64,000 bases of DNA from an uncultured Planctomycetota bacterium (GTDB taxonomy: Bacteria; Planctomycetota; Phycisphaerae; UBA1845; UTPLA1): assembly GCA_900696465.1 (NCBI GenBank), contig CAADGE010000030.1, positions 1 to 64,000 on the forward strand, in the 5' to 3' direction. Shown one piece after another: positions 32,123 through 41,100 of the stretch. The notes beneath the pieces were generated by a model. The model made no database searches. It saw only the letters and a list, made by a program, of their open reading frames with translations, and was not told where the DNA came from. The translations under genes were made by a program, and so were the position numbers. Positions within the stretch are counted from its first letter, which is position 1. Every line of letters starts with the position of its first letter.

Positions 32123-33301
32123 CTACGGTTCTACCACGACGCGCGAGTGCCGATCTACCAGCAGGTCATAGACCGCTGCCACATCCTCGGCGATCAGTCG
32201 GATGCACCCCATCGACATGTTCTCACCAATGCTGGCCGGATCAATCGTGCCGTGAATGCCGAATCCCACCTTGCCCACGGCCTCGCCCGCCAGCCCCTCG
32301 AGACCGATCCACCGCTCGCCGATCGGGTTGTCCGGATCATCTGCCAGGTAATACTGATTCGTGATCGGGTCGGTCCAGTCGGGGTTCTTCAGCTTGGTAT
32401 TCACCGCCCAGTTACCGGTCGGCGTGCCGCCGTTGGTGCCCAGTCCGACGCGATAGCTCCGAACCAGCACATCATCCAGATAGAGGTCCATCCGATGATG
32501 CGTCTTGCTGATCACCGCGTGGAAGGGGCCGCGGATCACTTTGAGCCGCTGGCCGACACGAAGTCGATTCGGATCATCCAGCCCGTTGATCGAGGCGAGC
32601 AGGTCCTCCGTGATCTGATACTTCCGAGCGATCATGTACAGTGAATCGCCCGGTGCGACTTCATGTACGTCCGTCAGCGGGTCTGTGAGGTTCGTCGCAC
32701 GAGAAAAGAGCAACGCGTCGGCGATTCGCGTCAGCTCGCGCCGTACATCCGTTTCTTCGACCGCCGATAGCCCGGCATGCAGGGCCTCCGTCAGCTGCCT
32801 GCGAGCCACCACCAGCTCGCCGCGGGCGGAAGCAGCCCTCGCGCTTCGCAGCAACGGCGAGCCACCAAATGCGGCATCACCATCTGCCACCCCATCCGTC
32901 ACGCTGCGACGCAAAAGGGTCATCTCCACCGGCTCGGTGGAAGACGGCGGCACGTTGGCCGTCACGGCGCGCGAGACGCCTTCCGGCTCGCGCACCACGA
33001 CCTCATCCGCTTCGGAAGCGGCTTCGACCGTAGACGATGTGTCAAACACGGCGGAACGCGCCGGACGCGTCGCCCGAAGCTGAACCAATGATTCCTGATC
33101 GATGGCGTTGCCGCTTTCGGCAAGCTGCGCCGCGTCGTCCGCCGTCCCCGAAGGCCGCGCGTGTCGCCACGCATAGGCCCCCCAGGATACAGCGGCAATC
33201 ACCACCGCCGCGGAGAGGATCGTCCATGAACCGGGTCGATTCGTCCTGAATAAAGCCACGACAGCGTTCTCCGTTCTGAGTGAGGGTGAACTCGCGCGCA
33301 T
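32123..33301 (-). CDS. membrane-anchored L,D-transpeptidase with LysM domain
   Basis: This 392-residue protein has an N-terminal helix (SWTILSAAVVIAAVSWGAYA) and a long Ala/Glu/Arg linker. A LysM peptidoglycan-binding module follows (EVAPGDSLYMIARKYQIT through VGQRLKVI). The YkuD L,D-transpeptidase domain is last, with HGTIDPASIGENMSMGCIRL carrying the catalytic His and Cys. These enzymes make 3-3 peptidoglycan crosslinks or attach proteins to the wall. Presence in the window is consistent with a peptidoglycan-containing planctomycete. The ATG at 33301 is used; the longer start at 33364 adds a non-conserved basic peptide. It converges on the large orphan gene. Confidence 0.92.
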   Translation of the reverse strand: MRASSPSLRTENAVVALFRTNRPGSWTILSAAVVIAAVSWGAYAWRHARPSGTADDAAQLAESGNAIDQESLVQLRATRPARSAVFDTSSTVEAASEADEVVVREPEGVSRAVTANVPPSSTEPVEMTLLRRSVTDGVADGDAAFGGSPLLRSARAASARGELVVARRQLTEALHAGLSAVEETDVRRELTRIADALLFSRATNLTDPLTDVHEVAPGDSLYMIARKYQITEDLLASINGLDDPNRLRVGQRLKVIRGPFHAVISKTHHRMDLYLDDVLVRSYRVGLGTNGGTPTGNWAVNTKLKNPDWTDPITNQYYLADDPDNPIGERWIGLEGLAGEAVGKVGFGIHGTIDPASIGENMSMGCIRLIAEDVAAVYDLLVDRHSRVVVEP

Positions 33302-33398
33302 CGCATTAATCACGAGCGGCTTCTCGCACCGCTGGTGCCCGGATCGCGTGCGGCGATCAAGCAATTTGAGTCAGAATCTATACGGCCGGACCGTTTCG

Positions 33399-33995
33399 TC
33401 AAGGATCGAAACGTCGAACCTGCTCATCCGTCACGAGCATGCGGACTTTCACGTCATGGTGCGCCGCCGGAATCGAGTCCACCACCTGTGATTCAAGCGC
33501 GAATCCGCAGGTCACGCCGACAAACTCCTGCTTGCTCAGAAAGCGATCATAAAAACCTCGGCCGCGACCCAGCCGATTCCCGAAAGGATCAAATCCCAGC
33601 CCCGGCACGATGACCAGATCAATCAGCCCAACCGGGATCGGAAGACCCCGGATCGGCTCACGGATGCCGAACTGATTGCTGCCGATGTCCTCGTCGAGAT
33701 CGCGAATCTCGACCGGCATCATCTGCCGACTCTCCCACAGCACCTGCGGCGCAACGACCTTCTTGCGATCCTGCCATGCTTGGAGCACGATCGGCGTTGT
33801 ATCGGCCTCGTGCGGCAGGGCCAGATAGATCATCATGATCTCGGCGCGGCGATACTCCGGCTGCTGAAAAAGCAGCGAAGCGGCCCGACGCGATTTTTCC
33901 TGAATCTCCGCCGCGGACAGGGCCGCAAGAACAGCTCGCAGTTTCGTTCGAAGTTCCTTCTTCACGCGTCCCTCGCGGTGTGGCAACCGTAGCAT
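33399..33995 (-). CDS. 5-formyltetrahydrofolate cyclo-ligase
   Basis: This enzyme converts 5-formyl-THF to 5,10-methenyl-THF with ATP. The 198-residue protein shows KKELRTKLRAVLAAL, MIYLALPHEADTTPI, VPQVL-like substrate loop text and the hallmark PGLGFDPFGNRLGRGRGFYDRFL. The ATG at 33995 gives the family length; the 34307 start would add about 100 residues antisense to the next gene. It is divergent from the glycosyl-1-phosphate transferase gene and belongs to folate metabolism, like folA at 61 kb. Confidence 0.92.
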   Translation of the reverse strand: MLRLPHREGRVKKELRTKLRAVLAALSAAEIQEKSRRAASLLFQQPEYRRAEIMMIYLALPHEADTTPIVLQAWQDRKKVVAPQVLWESRQMMPVEIRDLDEDIGSNQFGIREPIRGLPIPVGLIDLVIVPGLGFDPFGNRLGRGRGFYDRFLSKQEFVGVTCGFALESQVVDSIPAAHHDVKVRMLVTDEQVRRFDP

Positions 33996-34089
33996 ATAGA
34001 CGGACAGTGCCGCTTTCAATAGCATGCGCCGATGCGGTGCCGCTTCGATTCGACCCGCGCGAAACGATGGCCCATGCGACCCACTCGAA

Positions 34090-35178
34090 GTGACCACGAA
34101 AGCGATATTTCCGATCGCCGCCTTCTTCACTGCAGCGCTCTTGTCGGCCGTCGGCACGGCCGCAGTCCGGCGATGGTCGCTCGCGCGCGGCTTCGTTGAC
34201 CTGCCCGGCGGACATAAAGCCCACGACAATCCCGTGGCCCTCGGCGGCGGCATCGCCGTCACGCTGGCCGTGCTGCTGCCGATCCTGCTTGCAATCGCCG
34301 TGGCCAATACCTTCGCGGCAGGTCCGCCCGACTGGCTCCCGTATTCTGTCAGCGTTCATCTCGACGGCATCGTCAGCAGGAACTACGTCGCCACCGGCAT
34401 CGCACTCGCCGCCATCACCATGTGCATCCTCGGTCTGGCGGACGATGCCCGACCCATGCGACCCGCGCTCAAATTCCTCGGGCAATTTCTCATCGCTCTA
34501 TTTCTCGTTGTCGGCTGCAATCTGCGGCTCATGTCCCATCTGCCCTACGGTCTTTCCGTCTTTCTCTCCCTCGCCTGGATGCTGACCCTCACCAATTCCT
34601 TCAACTTCCTCGACAACATGGACGGCCTCGCCGCCGGTGTGGGAATGATCGCCGCCGCCGTCTTCGCAACCACCGCCGCCGGCGCCGGTCAACTCTTCGT
34701 CCCCCTGTGCTGCTGGCTCCTCGTCGGCGCCCTCGCTGGCTTCCTTCCGTTCAACTTTCACCCCGCGCGAATCTATCTCGGCGATGCGGGTAGCATGGTC
34801 ATCGGCCTGCTGCTGGCGGTCTTCACGATCCTGACCACCTTCGCCGCGCCCGAACAGGGCCAACGGCCCTTCGGCATGCTCGCCCCCCTCGTGGTCATGG
34901 CCGTCCCGCTCTACGACACCATCAGCGTGATTTACCTCCGGTGGCGGCTCGGGGTACCAATCTGGACCGGTGACCGTCGACATTTCTCTCACCGCCTCAT
35001 CCGTCGCGGCATGAGCATCCCGCAGGCCGTACTCGTCATCTGGCTCGCCACCCTGGTCACCTCTCTGCCAGCGCTGCTGCTGCCCGGCGCGAGTTGGCCG
35101 CTGGCCTGGGGGATCATCCTCCAGACCCTGCTCGTCGTTTCGCTCGTAGCACTCCTTGAAAGCCCGGGAAAGACATGA
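34090..35178 (+). CDS. polyprenyl-phosphate glycosyl-1-phosphate transferase (WecA/TagO/MraY type)
   Basis: This polytopic enzyme moves a sugar-1-phosphate from a UDP-sugar to undecaprenyl phosphate, starting a surface glycan. It has about ten helices and the family motifs GLADDARPM (DD pair), NSFNFLDNMDGLAAG, IYLGDAGSM and DRRHFSHRL in the last cytoplasmic loop. I favour the GTG at 34090. The ATG at 34024 would leave only 28 bases to the divergent gene and adds an uncharged-looking extension without homology. Its stop overlaps the next gene by 4 bases. Confidence 0.9.
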   Translation: MTTKAIFPIAAFFTAALLSAVGTAAVRRWSLARGFVDLPGGHKAHDNPVALGGGIAVTLAVLLPILLAIAVANTFAAGPPDWLPYSVSVHLDGIVSRNYVATGIALAAITMCILGLADDARPMRPALKFLGQFLIALFLVVGCNLRLMSHLPYGLSVFLSLAWMLTLTNSFNFLDNMDGLAAGVGMIAAAVFATTAAGAGQLFVPLCCWLLVGALAGFLPFNFHPARIYLGDAGSMVIGLLLAVFTILTTFAAPEQGQRPFGMLAPLVVMAVPLYDTISVIYLRWRLGVPIWTGDRRHFSHRLIRRGMSIPQAVLVIWLATLVTSLPALLLPGASWPLAWGIILQTLLVVSLVALLESPGKT

Positions 35179-37553
35179 GCGAGCCCGAACGTCACCCTGC
35201 GCAGCCGAACGACACTGCCGTGCCGGCACCGCTCGCAGAACGACTCTGCCTGATGGTGCTGCTCGCGCTGATACCGCTGCGCGCCGTGATCTCCGAAACA
35301 CATACCTTCGAAGTGCCACGGATGTTCCGACATGTCGACGTGCCGGACGGTGCACAACCGGCAACCACCTTAGGTATCTTCATCTTGATCCTCGCCGTCG
35401 CCGCAATGCTTTCCTTGGCACGTTGGCGGCGATCCGCAAACCGTGCACATACCCCCGAAAACGCCGCGTCTCGATGGACCGGTCTCGAAGCCGGTGCCGC
35501 ACTTCTCGTCGTCGCCATGCTTATTTCCACCATCCGCGCCGGCCAGAAACACCTCGCCATCATCGGCAGTCTGGATTTCCTCGGATTGCTCATTTACATC
35601 GCTATCCTCCGCCGGCTCCTGACAAAACCCTGGCACCTGCGTCTGACGCTCTGCGTCATCCTGGCGACCGGCGCGATGGTCGCCGCCAAGTGCGCCTATC
35701 AGCACTGGGTAGAAACACCGGAAACCATCCGATACTTCGAAGCGCACCGCGACGAACTGCTCAGTACTTCGAAGCAGGAAGACGCCTCCAATCAGGCCGG
35801 CTTCCTGCACGATTATGAGCAGCGCCTCCGCAGCGGTGCGGTGACCGGCTACTTCGCCCACCCGAACGTGCTGGGCAGTTATCTCATTCTGATCGTGATG
35901 TGCGGCCTCGCCGTGCTAGCAATGCGCTGGTCGCGCGCACCTCGATGGTCGCTCGCGGCGCCAGGCATCGTCACGATGGCGGCACTGATCGCCCTGGCTG
36001 CATCTCAGAGCAAGGGTGCGATGACGGGCTGCGGCGTGGCGATGGCCGTGTTCGCAGTCGGCATGCTCTGGCAACGGGGGTGGTCAAAGCGACCGGTCCT
36101 GGCGGCGATCCTGATCTGGCTGCTCTGCGCGGCAGCGGCTCTCGTCGTCACCACCACCCTCAATGCCAGGCCGGAGGCACTCGGCAAGTCGATGCTCTTT
36201 CGACATTTCTACTGGCGCGGCGCCGCAGCGATGATCGGCGATCTGGGCTGGCTCGGCATCGGCGCTGACAATTTCGGGAGACACTTCTCCCAATACAAGG
36301 ATGCGGCCTGCCCCGAAGACGTGGACGATCCGCACAGCTGGCCGGTAAAAGCCGCGGCCGAATGGGGAATCCTCGGCCTTATCGGCATGCTGCTCGTCTT
36401 CACCGGACTGACTCGTCGCCTGACCAGTGCCGGCGGTCTTCAAACCACGCGGGACTCTGCGGCTCGCCGTGCTCAGCACACCGATTTCCGCAGTTCAGAT
36501 GAACCTTCGCTTGCTGCCGGTTCCATCGTCCTCTGGACCGGCGGCATCGGTGCAATGTTCTTTGCCTGGTGGGCCTTGCTCATCAGCAGGACGACCAGCG
36601 GTTATGCCGTGCTGACTCTTCATCTTCCGGCGTTCGTGTGGGTCATCTTCTTCCCCGCGCTGGCGATGGAAAATGCCGGCAAACACTTCTCCGATCAGGA
36701 ACCTTCACGAGTCCTCCCGGCACTGATCGGCGGCATCGTCGGTTTCGTCCTGCACACCGGCGTCGACCTGGCGATGTTCAACGGCGGCGCGGCCACCACG
36801 TTCTTCGCCATCATCGCCGTCGCCCTTGCGGCGCGAGAGGGTTTCGTCCGGGAAGATTGGCGTGCAACCGATCGACAGCAGGCGAGCAAACCCGCACAAC
36901 CCGCCACGAACGTCACCGCGATTTGTTCCGTGGCATTCATCGCGGCAGCCGTAGTCAGCGGATGGTTGCTGGTGCTGCCTGCCGCAAGACTCGGCGAGCA
37001 ACTGCGAATTGCTCGAGTGTCCGAAGCGCCACAACGATGGGAGCAGTACGTCGCCTCTACGCCGTACCACGCATACCTTGATGGCGCGCAGGCCTACCGA
37101 CTGGATGCCACGGCCCTCAGTGAGCTGCTCGAACAGTTAACAGCCCGCGTTGCCTCGCCGCGGCATGTCGACGAAGGCCTGCGGCTGACCGATGAACTAC
37201 ATGCCAGAGATCGGGACAACAGTGCCGTCTGGCAGCACCGAGCCACTCTGCACTTCCAGCGCTACGTGCTTGCCGGCGACCTGACCGACCTGCGCAAGGC
37301 GATCGCCGCCATGGAAACATTCGTTGCCGCGTACCCCACGTCGCCCACTCGTCGGATGATCCTCGCCGATCTCTACGAGCGGCTGGCCGCAGCCACTGAT
37401 GCACCGGAAGCCCGCCGCGCCGCCGCCGAGCAACTCTCCCTCGCCCTGCGACTCGACGACCAGCGCATCCACATCTCCAAGCCCCACCGTCTGACTGCCG
37501 CCCAGCGCGCGCAACTGGAAGAACGCATCGCTCGGCTGACGGCTTCCCCCTGA
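35175..37553 (+). CDS. O-antigen ligase/Wzy-type membrane protein with C-terminal TPR region
   Basis: This 792-residue protein has about 12 membrane helices in the first 590 residues. The Wzy_C core includes GYFAHPNVLGSYL, SQSKGA, a periplasmic loop with GWLGIGADNFGRHF, and DDPHSWPVKAAAEWGILGLIGM. Proteins of this class ligate or polymerise lipid-linked glycans. The last 180 residues are soluble and helical (ALSELLEQLTARVASP, RKAIAAMETFVAAYPTSPTRRMILADLYERLA), resembling TPR units. It starts inside the end of the polyprenyl-transferase gene (ATGA), so the two act in one glycan pathway. Confidence 0.87.
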   Translation: MSEPERHPAQPNDTAVPAPLAERLCLMVLLALIPLRAVISETHTFEVPRMFRHVDVPDGAQPATTLGIFILILAVAAMLSLARWRRSANRAHTPENAASRWTGLEAGAALLVVAMLISTIRAGQKHLAIIGSLDFLGLLIYIAILRRLLTKPWHLRLTLCVILATGAMVAAKCAYQHWVETPETIRYFEAHRDELLSTSKQEDASNQAGFLHDYEQRLRSGAVTGYFAHPNVLGSYLILIVMCGLAVLAMRWSRAPRWSLAAPGIVTMAALIALAASQSKGAMTGCGVAMAVFAVGMLWQRGWSKRPVLAAILIWLLCAAAALVVTTTLNARPEALGKSMLFRHFYWRGAAAMIGDLGWLGIGADNFGRHFSQYKDAACPEDVDDPHSWPVKAAAEWGILGLIGMLLVFTGLTRRLTSAGGLQTTRDSAARRAQHTDFRSSDEPSLAAGSIVLWTGGIGAMFFAWWALLISRTTSGYAVLTLHLPAFVWVIFFPALAMENAGKHFSDQEPSRVLPALIGGIVGFVLHTGVDLAMFNGGAATTFFAIIAVALAAREGFVREDWRATDRQQASKPAQPATNVTAICSVAFIAAAVVSGWLLVLPAARLGEQLRIARVSEAPQRWEQYVASTPYHAYLDGAQAYRLDATALSELLEQLTARVASPRHVDEGLRLTDELHARDRDNSAVWQHRATLHFQRYVLAGDLTDLRKAIAAMETFVAAYPTSPTRRMILADLYERLAAATDAPEARRAAAEQLSLALRLDDQRIHISKPHRLTAAQRAQLEERIARLTASP

Positions 37554-37646
37554 TGGTCCGCGTCTGCCCGAGGCCACCGCGCGGATTCCTTGCCGACGGC
37601 GGCAAACGGCGTTATCAATTACCGCCCGACGAACCGAAGGCATCCA

Positions 37647-38711
37647 ATGGAACTTGCCGAACTGCAAACCCAACTCGCGGAAATCTCCCGGCAGGCACAG
37701 GCCGCCGCGCAGCAGGCCGCAACGATCGACGCCCTGCGCGGCGCCGAATCGAAGATCTCCAAAGGCCCGCTCGCCGAGCTGCTCAAGTCCATCAAGTCTT
37801 TCCCCGCCGAACAGCGCGGCCCTGCCGGTCAGGCCATCAACCAGACCAAGAAGGCCGTCGAAGAACTTTTCGCCGCAGCGCAGGCCCGTCTGCGCGATGC
37901 AGAGCTGACAGGTGTAAAGAAACTCGCCGCCGACTTCGACCCCACCCTGCCGCCGCCGTCCGTCCCTCGCGGCTCGCTGCACCCTGTAACCATCGTGCAG
38001 CGCGAGGTCGAGCGCGTCTTCGTCGGCCTCGGCTTCTCCGTGGTCGGCGGCCCTGAGATGGAAACCGAATACTTCAACTTCGAAGCGCTCAACATCCCTG
38101 CGGACCATCCGGCGCGCGACACGCAGGACACCTTCTGGCTCACCAACGGCTGGCTGCTTCGCACTCACACCAGCCCCTGCCAGGTCCGCGCCATGCAGCG
38201 CTTCGGCCCGCCGCTGCGCGTCATCGCACCCGGCAGGTGCTTCCGCTACGAGTCCATCGACGCTTCCCACGAAAACACCTTCTTCCAGATCGAAGGTTTG
38301 CTGATCGACAAGGACATCTCCATCGCTCACCTGATCGCCTTCATGAAACTGGCCCTGCGCGAGGTCTTTCATCGCGAACCGACCATTCGACTGCGGCCCG
38401 GGTTCTTTCCTTTCGTCGAGCCCGGTTTCGAATTGGACATGCGCTGCGAAATCTGCGGCGGATCGGGCTGCCCTACCTGCAAGCGCAGCGGCTGGGTCGA
38501 GGTCATGCCCTGCGGCATGGTGCATCCCAATGTACTGCGCCACGGCAACATCGACCCGCACGAATACACCGGCTTCGCCTTCGGCCTCGGCCTGACGCGC
38601 CTGGCGATGATGAAATACGGCGTGTCCGACATTCGCGTCCTCAACAGCGGCGACCTACGCGGCATCGTCAATCCGCAACGCCTTGCCGGCCGCACCATCC
38701 GCGCGGGCTAG
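37647..38711 (+). CDS. pheS: phenylalanyl-tRNA synthetase alpha subunit
   Basis: This protein charges tRNA-Phe together with PheT. The 354-residue length is normal. A helical tRNA-binding N-terminus is followed by the class II core: GGPEMETEYFNFEALNIPADHPARDTQD (motif 1 region), motif 2 in FRYESIDASHENTFFQIEG and motif 3 GFAFGLGLTRLAMMKYGV. A Cys-rich insert (CEICGGSGCPTCKRSGWVE) may hold a zinc or be a relic. The ATG at 37647 begins the family N-terminus. pheT is not in the window, so the genes are separated. It is preceded by O-antigen ligase, with an unrelated role. Confidence 0.95.
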   Translation: MELAELQTQLAEISRQAQAAAQQAATIDALRGAESKISKGPLAELLKSIKSFPAEQRGPAGQAINQTKKAVEELFAAAQARLRDAELTGVKKLAADFDPTLPPPSVPRGSLHPVTIVQREVERVFVGLGFSVVGGPEMETEYFNFEALNIPADHPARDTQDTFWLTNGWLLRTHTSPCQVRAMQRFGPPLRVIAPGRCFRYESIDASHENTFFQIEGLLIDKDISIAHLIAFMKLALREVFHREPTIRLRPGFFPFVEPGFELDMRCEICGGSGCPTCKRSGWVEVMPCGMVHPNVLRHGNIDPHEYTGFAFGLGLTRLAMMKYGVSDIRVLNSGDLRGIVNPQRLAGRTIRAG

Positions 38712-38738
38712 CCACCCTCCGACTTGGCAGCCCACCCC

Positions 38739-38750
38739 CATTGACATATC
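38739..38750 (+). promoter_or_regulatory. 12-base copy of the arsR promoter/operator half
   Basis: TTGACATATCAT here is identical to 7222-7233 in the arsR promoter, including its -35 box and left operator arm. It lies 116 bases before the P-type ATPase ATG. The right arm and the -10 box are not repeated. Confidence 0.35.
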
Positions 38751-38865
38751 ATCCCTGAGCCCGACGGCGACCGCCCCGGCGAACCGATCGGGTGCCACCA
38801 GCGTAGATGTCCGCGGGAACTCGTAGAGTCCCGCCACCCCACGACCAGCACCAGGTACCACGAAC

Positions 38866-41007
38866 ATGGCCCACCAGTTCTTCGGCGTACAGGCAGCGGA
38901 AGACAAACACCATGCCCACGCGCACGATCACGGCGCACCGGGGCACGATCATCATCATCACGACCACCATCATTCCCATTTTCACGAACATGCCCACGGC
39001 GATGCCGCAGAGCAGGCCCGGTGGGCGGGCTTCTGGCTCATCCTGACGCTCATCGGCGGGCTCCTTGTTCTCACCAGCTACTACGTTCAGCTCTTCAGTC
39101 CCTATGAACTCGTCGAGAAGATTCGGCCCGACGGCACCGCATACTACGTCAAGGATTACCTCTATCAGTTCCACATGGACCTTGCCGCTGTCATCGGGGC
39201 GATCCTCCTGGCAGCGCGGATCATCTGGCACGCCATCGGCAATCTTCTCCGCGGCCACATGCACATGGACGAGCTTGTCGCACTTGCCATTGTCGCCGCC
39301 TTCGCCACCAACGACTTTCGCGCCGCTGGCGTCATCGGCTTTTTCCTGCTCCTTTCGGAACTCATCGAAACCCGGACCGCCATCGGCGCCAGGGCGAGTA
39401 TTGAAGAACTCGTCAAGCTGACACCGAAAACGGCCCGGCTCATTGAGGGAACCTCAGAGCGGGTCGTCGAAGCAACGTCGCTGCGACCTGGTCAGCGGAT
39501 TCGCGTACGCCCCGGTGATGTGATCCCCGCGGATGGATCGGTCGTGGCCGGCGACTCCACCGTGAACCAGGCGAACATCACCGGCGAATCGCTTCCGGTG
39601 GACAAGCGCGTCGGCGAGCCCGTCTTCTCCGGAACGATCAATCTGACCGGCGTGCTCGACATCGAGGTGAACAAGGTAGCCAGTGAGACGACGCTGGGAC
39701 AGGTCCAGCGGCTGATTCTTCTCGCCGAGCGAACGCGCATCCCGATCATGCGGCTCATCGACCGCTATGTCATCTGGTACACACCGGTTGTCCTCATGCT
39801 TGCTGCCCTCGTTCTCTTCTTCACCAAGGACGAAAACGGCATGCAACGGGCCATTGCCATGCTCGTGGCCAGTTGTCCCTGTGCCCTCATCATGGCCACG
39901 CCGACGGCGATGGTCGCGGGGCTTTCCTGTGCGGCCCGGCTGGGTATTCTCATCAAGGATGTCGGACACCTCGAGAGCGCCGGCCGACTGACCGCTGTAG
40001 TATTCGATAAGACCGGCACGCTCACCACAGGCGTCCTATCGGTGACGCGACTGATCCCCGTGGATGGTGGCGACGGCGCGGAGCTGTTGCGGCTCGCGGC
40101 CTCGGCCGAGCAACACAGCAATCACCCTGCGGCAAAGGCGCTGCAGGAAGTGGCCCGCGAGGCAAATATCGTCTGCGCCTCAACAGAAAAGTTCGAAGAG
40201 GTGCCGGGCAAGGGCGTCGTTGCACGGGTCGATGGGCGCGAGGTCCTGGTCGGCCGTGAAACCTTCCTCCGGGAGCGCGGGGTGGACACCGCCGCGATGG
40301 CCGATGCGGCACGGGCAGCCGAAGGCATGAGCCAGTTGTTCGTCGCCGTCGATGGCAAGCTGGTCGGCATGGTCGGGCTGGAAGATCGCACACGGCCGGC
40401 GGCGCGAGAGGCCGTCGAAGAGCTTCGCGAACTGGGCTTCCGCCGTGTGGCCATGCTTACGGGCGATCGGCAGGCCGTGGCCCGCCGCGTCGCCGCGGAG
40501 ATGGCGTGTACCGAATACCGCGCCGATTGTCTGCCGCAGGAGAAGCTCGACCTTGTGAACACGATGCGCGGCCAGGGCCACCGGGTAATGGTCATCGGCG
40601 ATGGCGTGAACGATGCGCCGGCGCTGGCGGCGGGCGATCTGGGCGTGGCCATGGGTGCGGCGGGCAGCGACGTGGCGATCAACTCGGCGTCAATCGCCCT
40701 GCTGAACAACGACCTGACGCGCATACCGTTCCTGGTGAAGCTGAGCCGGGCGACGCGGCGCGTCGTGATGCAGAACCTCGTCTTCGGCGCGCTCTTCGTG
40801 GTAACGGTCATGTCGCTGGGTGCGTTCGACATCGTCTCGCCGATCTGGGCGGCGGTGCTGCACACGGGATCGAGCTTCGTCGTCGTGTTTAACTCGGCGC
40901 GGCTGGTTCGTTTCGGAGAGGACCGGGCGACGCATCAGCAGGTTCTGGAAGACGAGCGAGGAGCAGGGACGTCAGGCGCTGGCGCTGCACGACCAGCGCT
41001 GGCATAA
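38866..41007 (+). CDS. heavy-metal-translocating P1B-type ATPase with His-rich N-terminus
   Basis: This 713-residue ATP-driven metal exporter has the transmembrane metal site SCPCAL, the phosphorylation motif DKTGTLTTG and the actuator TGES. The HP motif is SNHPAAKAL, the hinge is GDGVNDAPAL, and eight helices are expected. The N-terminus has no CxxC metal domain but a His-rich tail (residues 15-45, HDHHHHDHHHSHFHEHAHG), which points to Zn, Cd or Co rather than Cu. The last helix carries no typical MxSS copper motif, also favouring the divalent class. It stands alone; a match to the arsR operator half lies upstream. The Ala/Gly-rich C-terminal end is unusual. Confidence 0.92.
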   Translation: MAHQFFGVQAAEDKHHAHAHDHGAPGHDHHHHDHHHSHFHEHAHGDAAEQARWAGFWLILTLIGGLLVLTSYYVQLFSPYELVEKIRPDGTAYYVKDYLYQFHMDLAAVIGAILLAARIIWHAIGNLLRGHMHMDELVALAIVAAFATNDFRAAGVIGFFLLLSELIETRTAIGARASIEELVKLTPKTARLIEGTSERVVEATSLRPGQRIRVRPGDVIPADGSVVAGDSTVNQANITGESLPVDKRVGEPVFSGTINLTGVLDIEVNKVASETTLGQVQRLILLAERTRIPIMRLIDRYVIWYTPVVLMLAALVLFFTKDENGMQRAIAMLVASCPCALIMATPTAMVAGLSCAARLGILIKDVGHLESAGRLTAVVFDKTGTLTTGVLSVTRLIPVDGGDGAELLRLAASAEQHSNHPAAKALQEVAREANIVCASTEKFEEVPGKGVVARVDGREVLVGRETFLRERGVDTAAMADAARAAEGMSQLFVAVDGKLVGMVGLEDRTRPAAREAVEELRELGFRRVAMLTGDRQAVARRVAAEMACTEYRADCLPQEKLDLVNTMRGQGHRVMVIGDGVNDAPALAAGDLGVAMGAAGSDVAINSASIALLNNDLTRIPFLVKLSRATRRVVMQNLVFGALFVVTVMSLGAFDIVSPIWAAVLHTGSSFVVVFNSARLVRFGEDRATHQQVLEDERGAGTSGAGAARPALA

Positions 41008-41044
41008 CTGCTGCGACGACAGGAATCATCCTCGCAAGAAAAGA

Positions 41045-41077
41045 CCGATGGATTGCAAACGAGTTGCAACCCATCGG
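41045..41077 (-). terminator. strong hairpin between convergent genes
   Basis: CCGATGG pairs with CCATCGG and, inside, TTGCAA pairs with TTGCAA, giving a 13-bp interrupted stem with a 5-base loop. On the minus strand it is followed by TCTTTTCTTG, so it should terminate the NHL-protein gene 24 bases after its stop. It may also block read-through from the ATPase. Confidence 0.7.
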
Positions 41078-41100
41078 CTAGGTTCAGGCACACATCTTTA

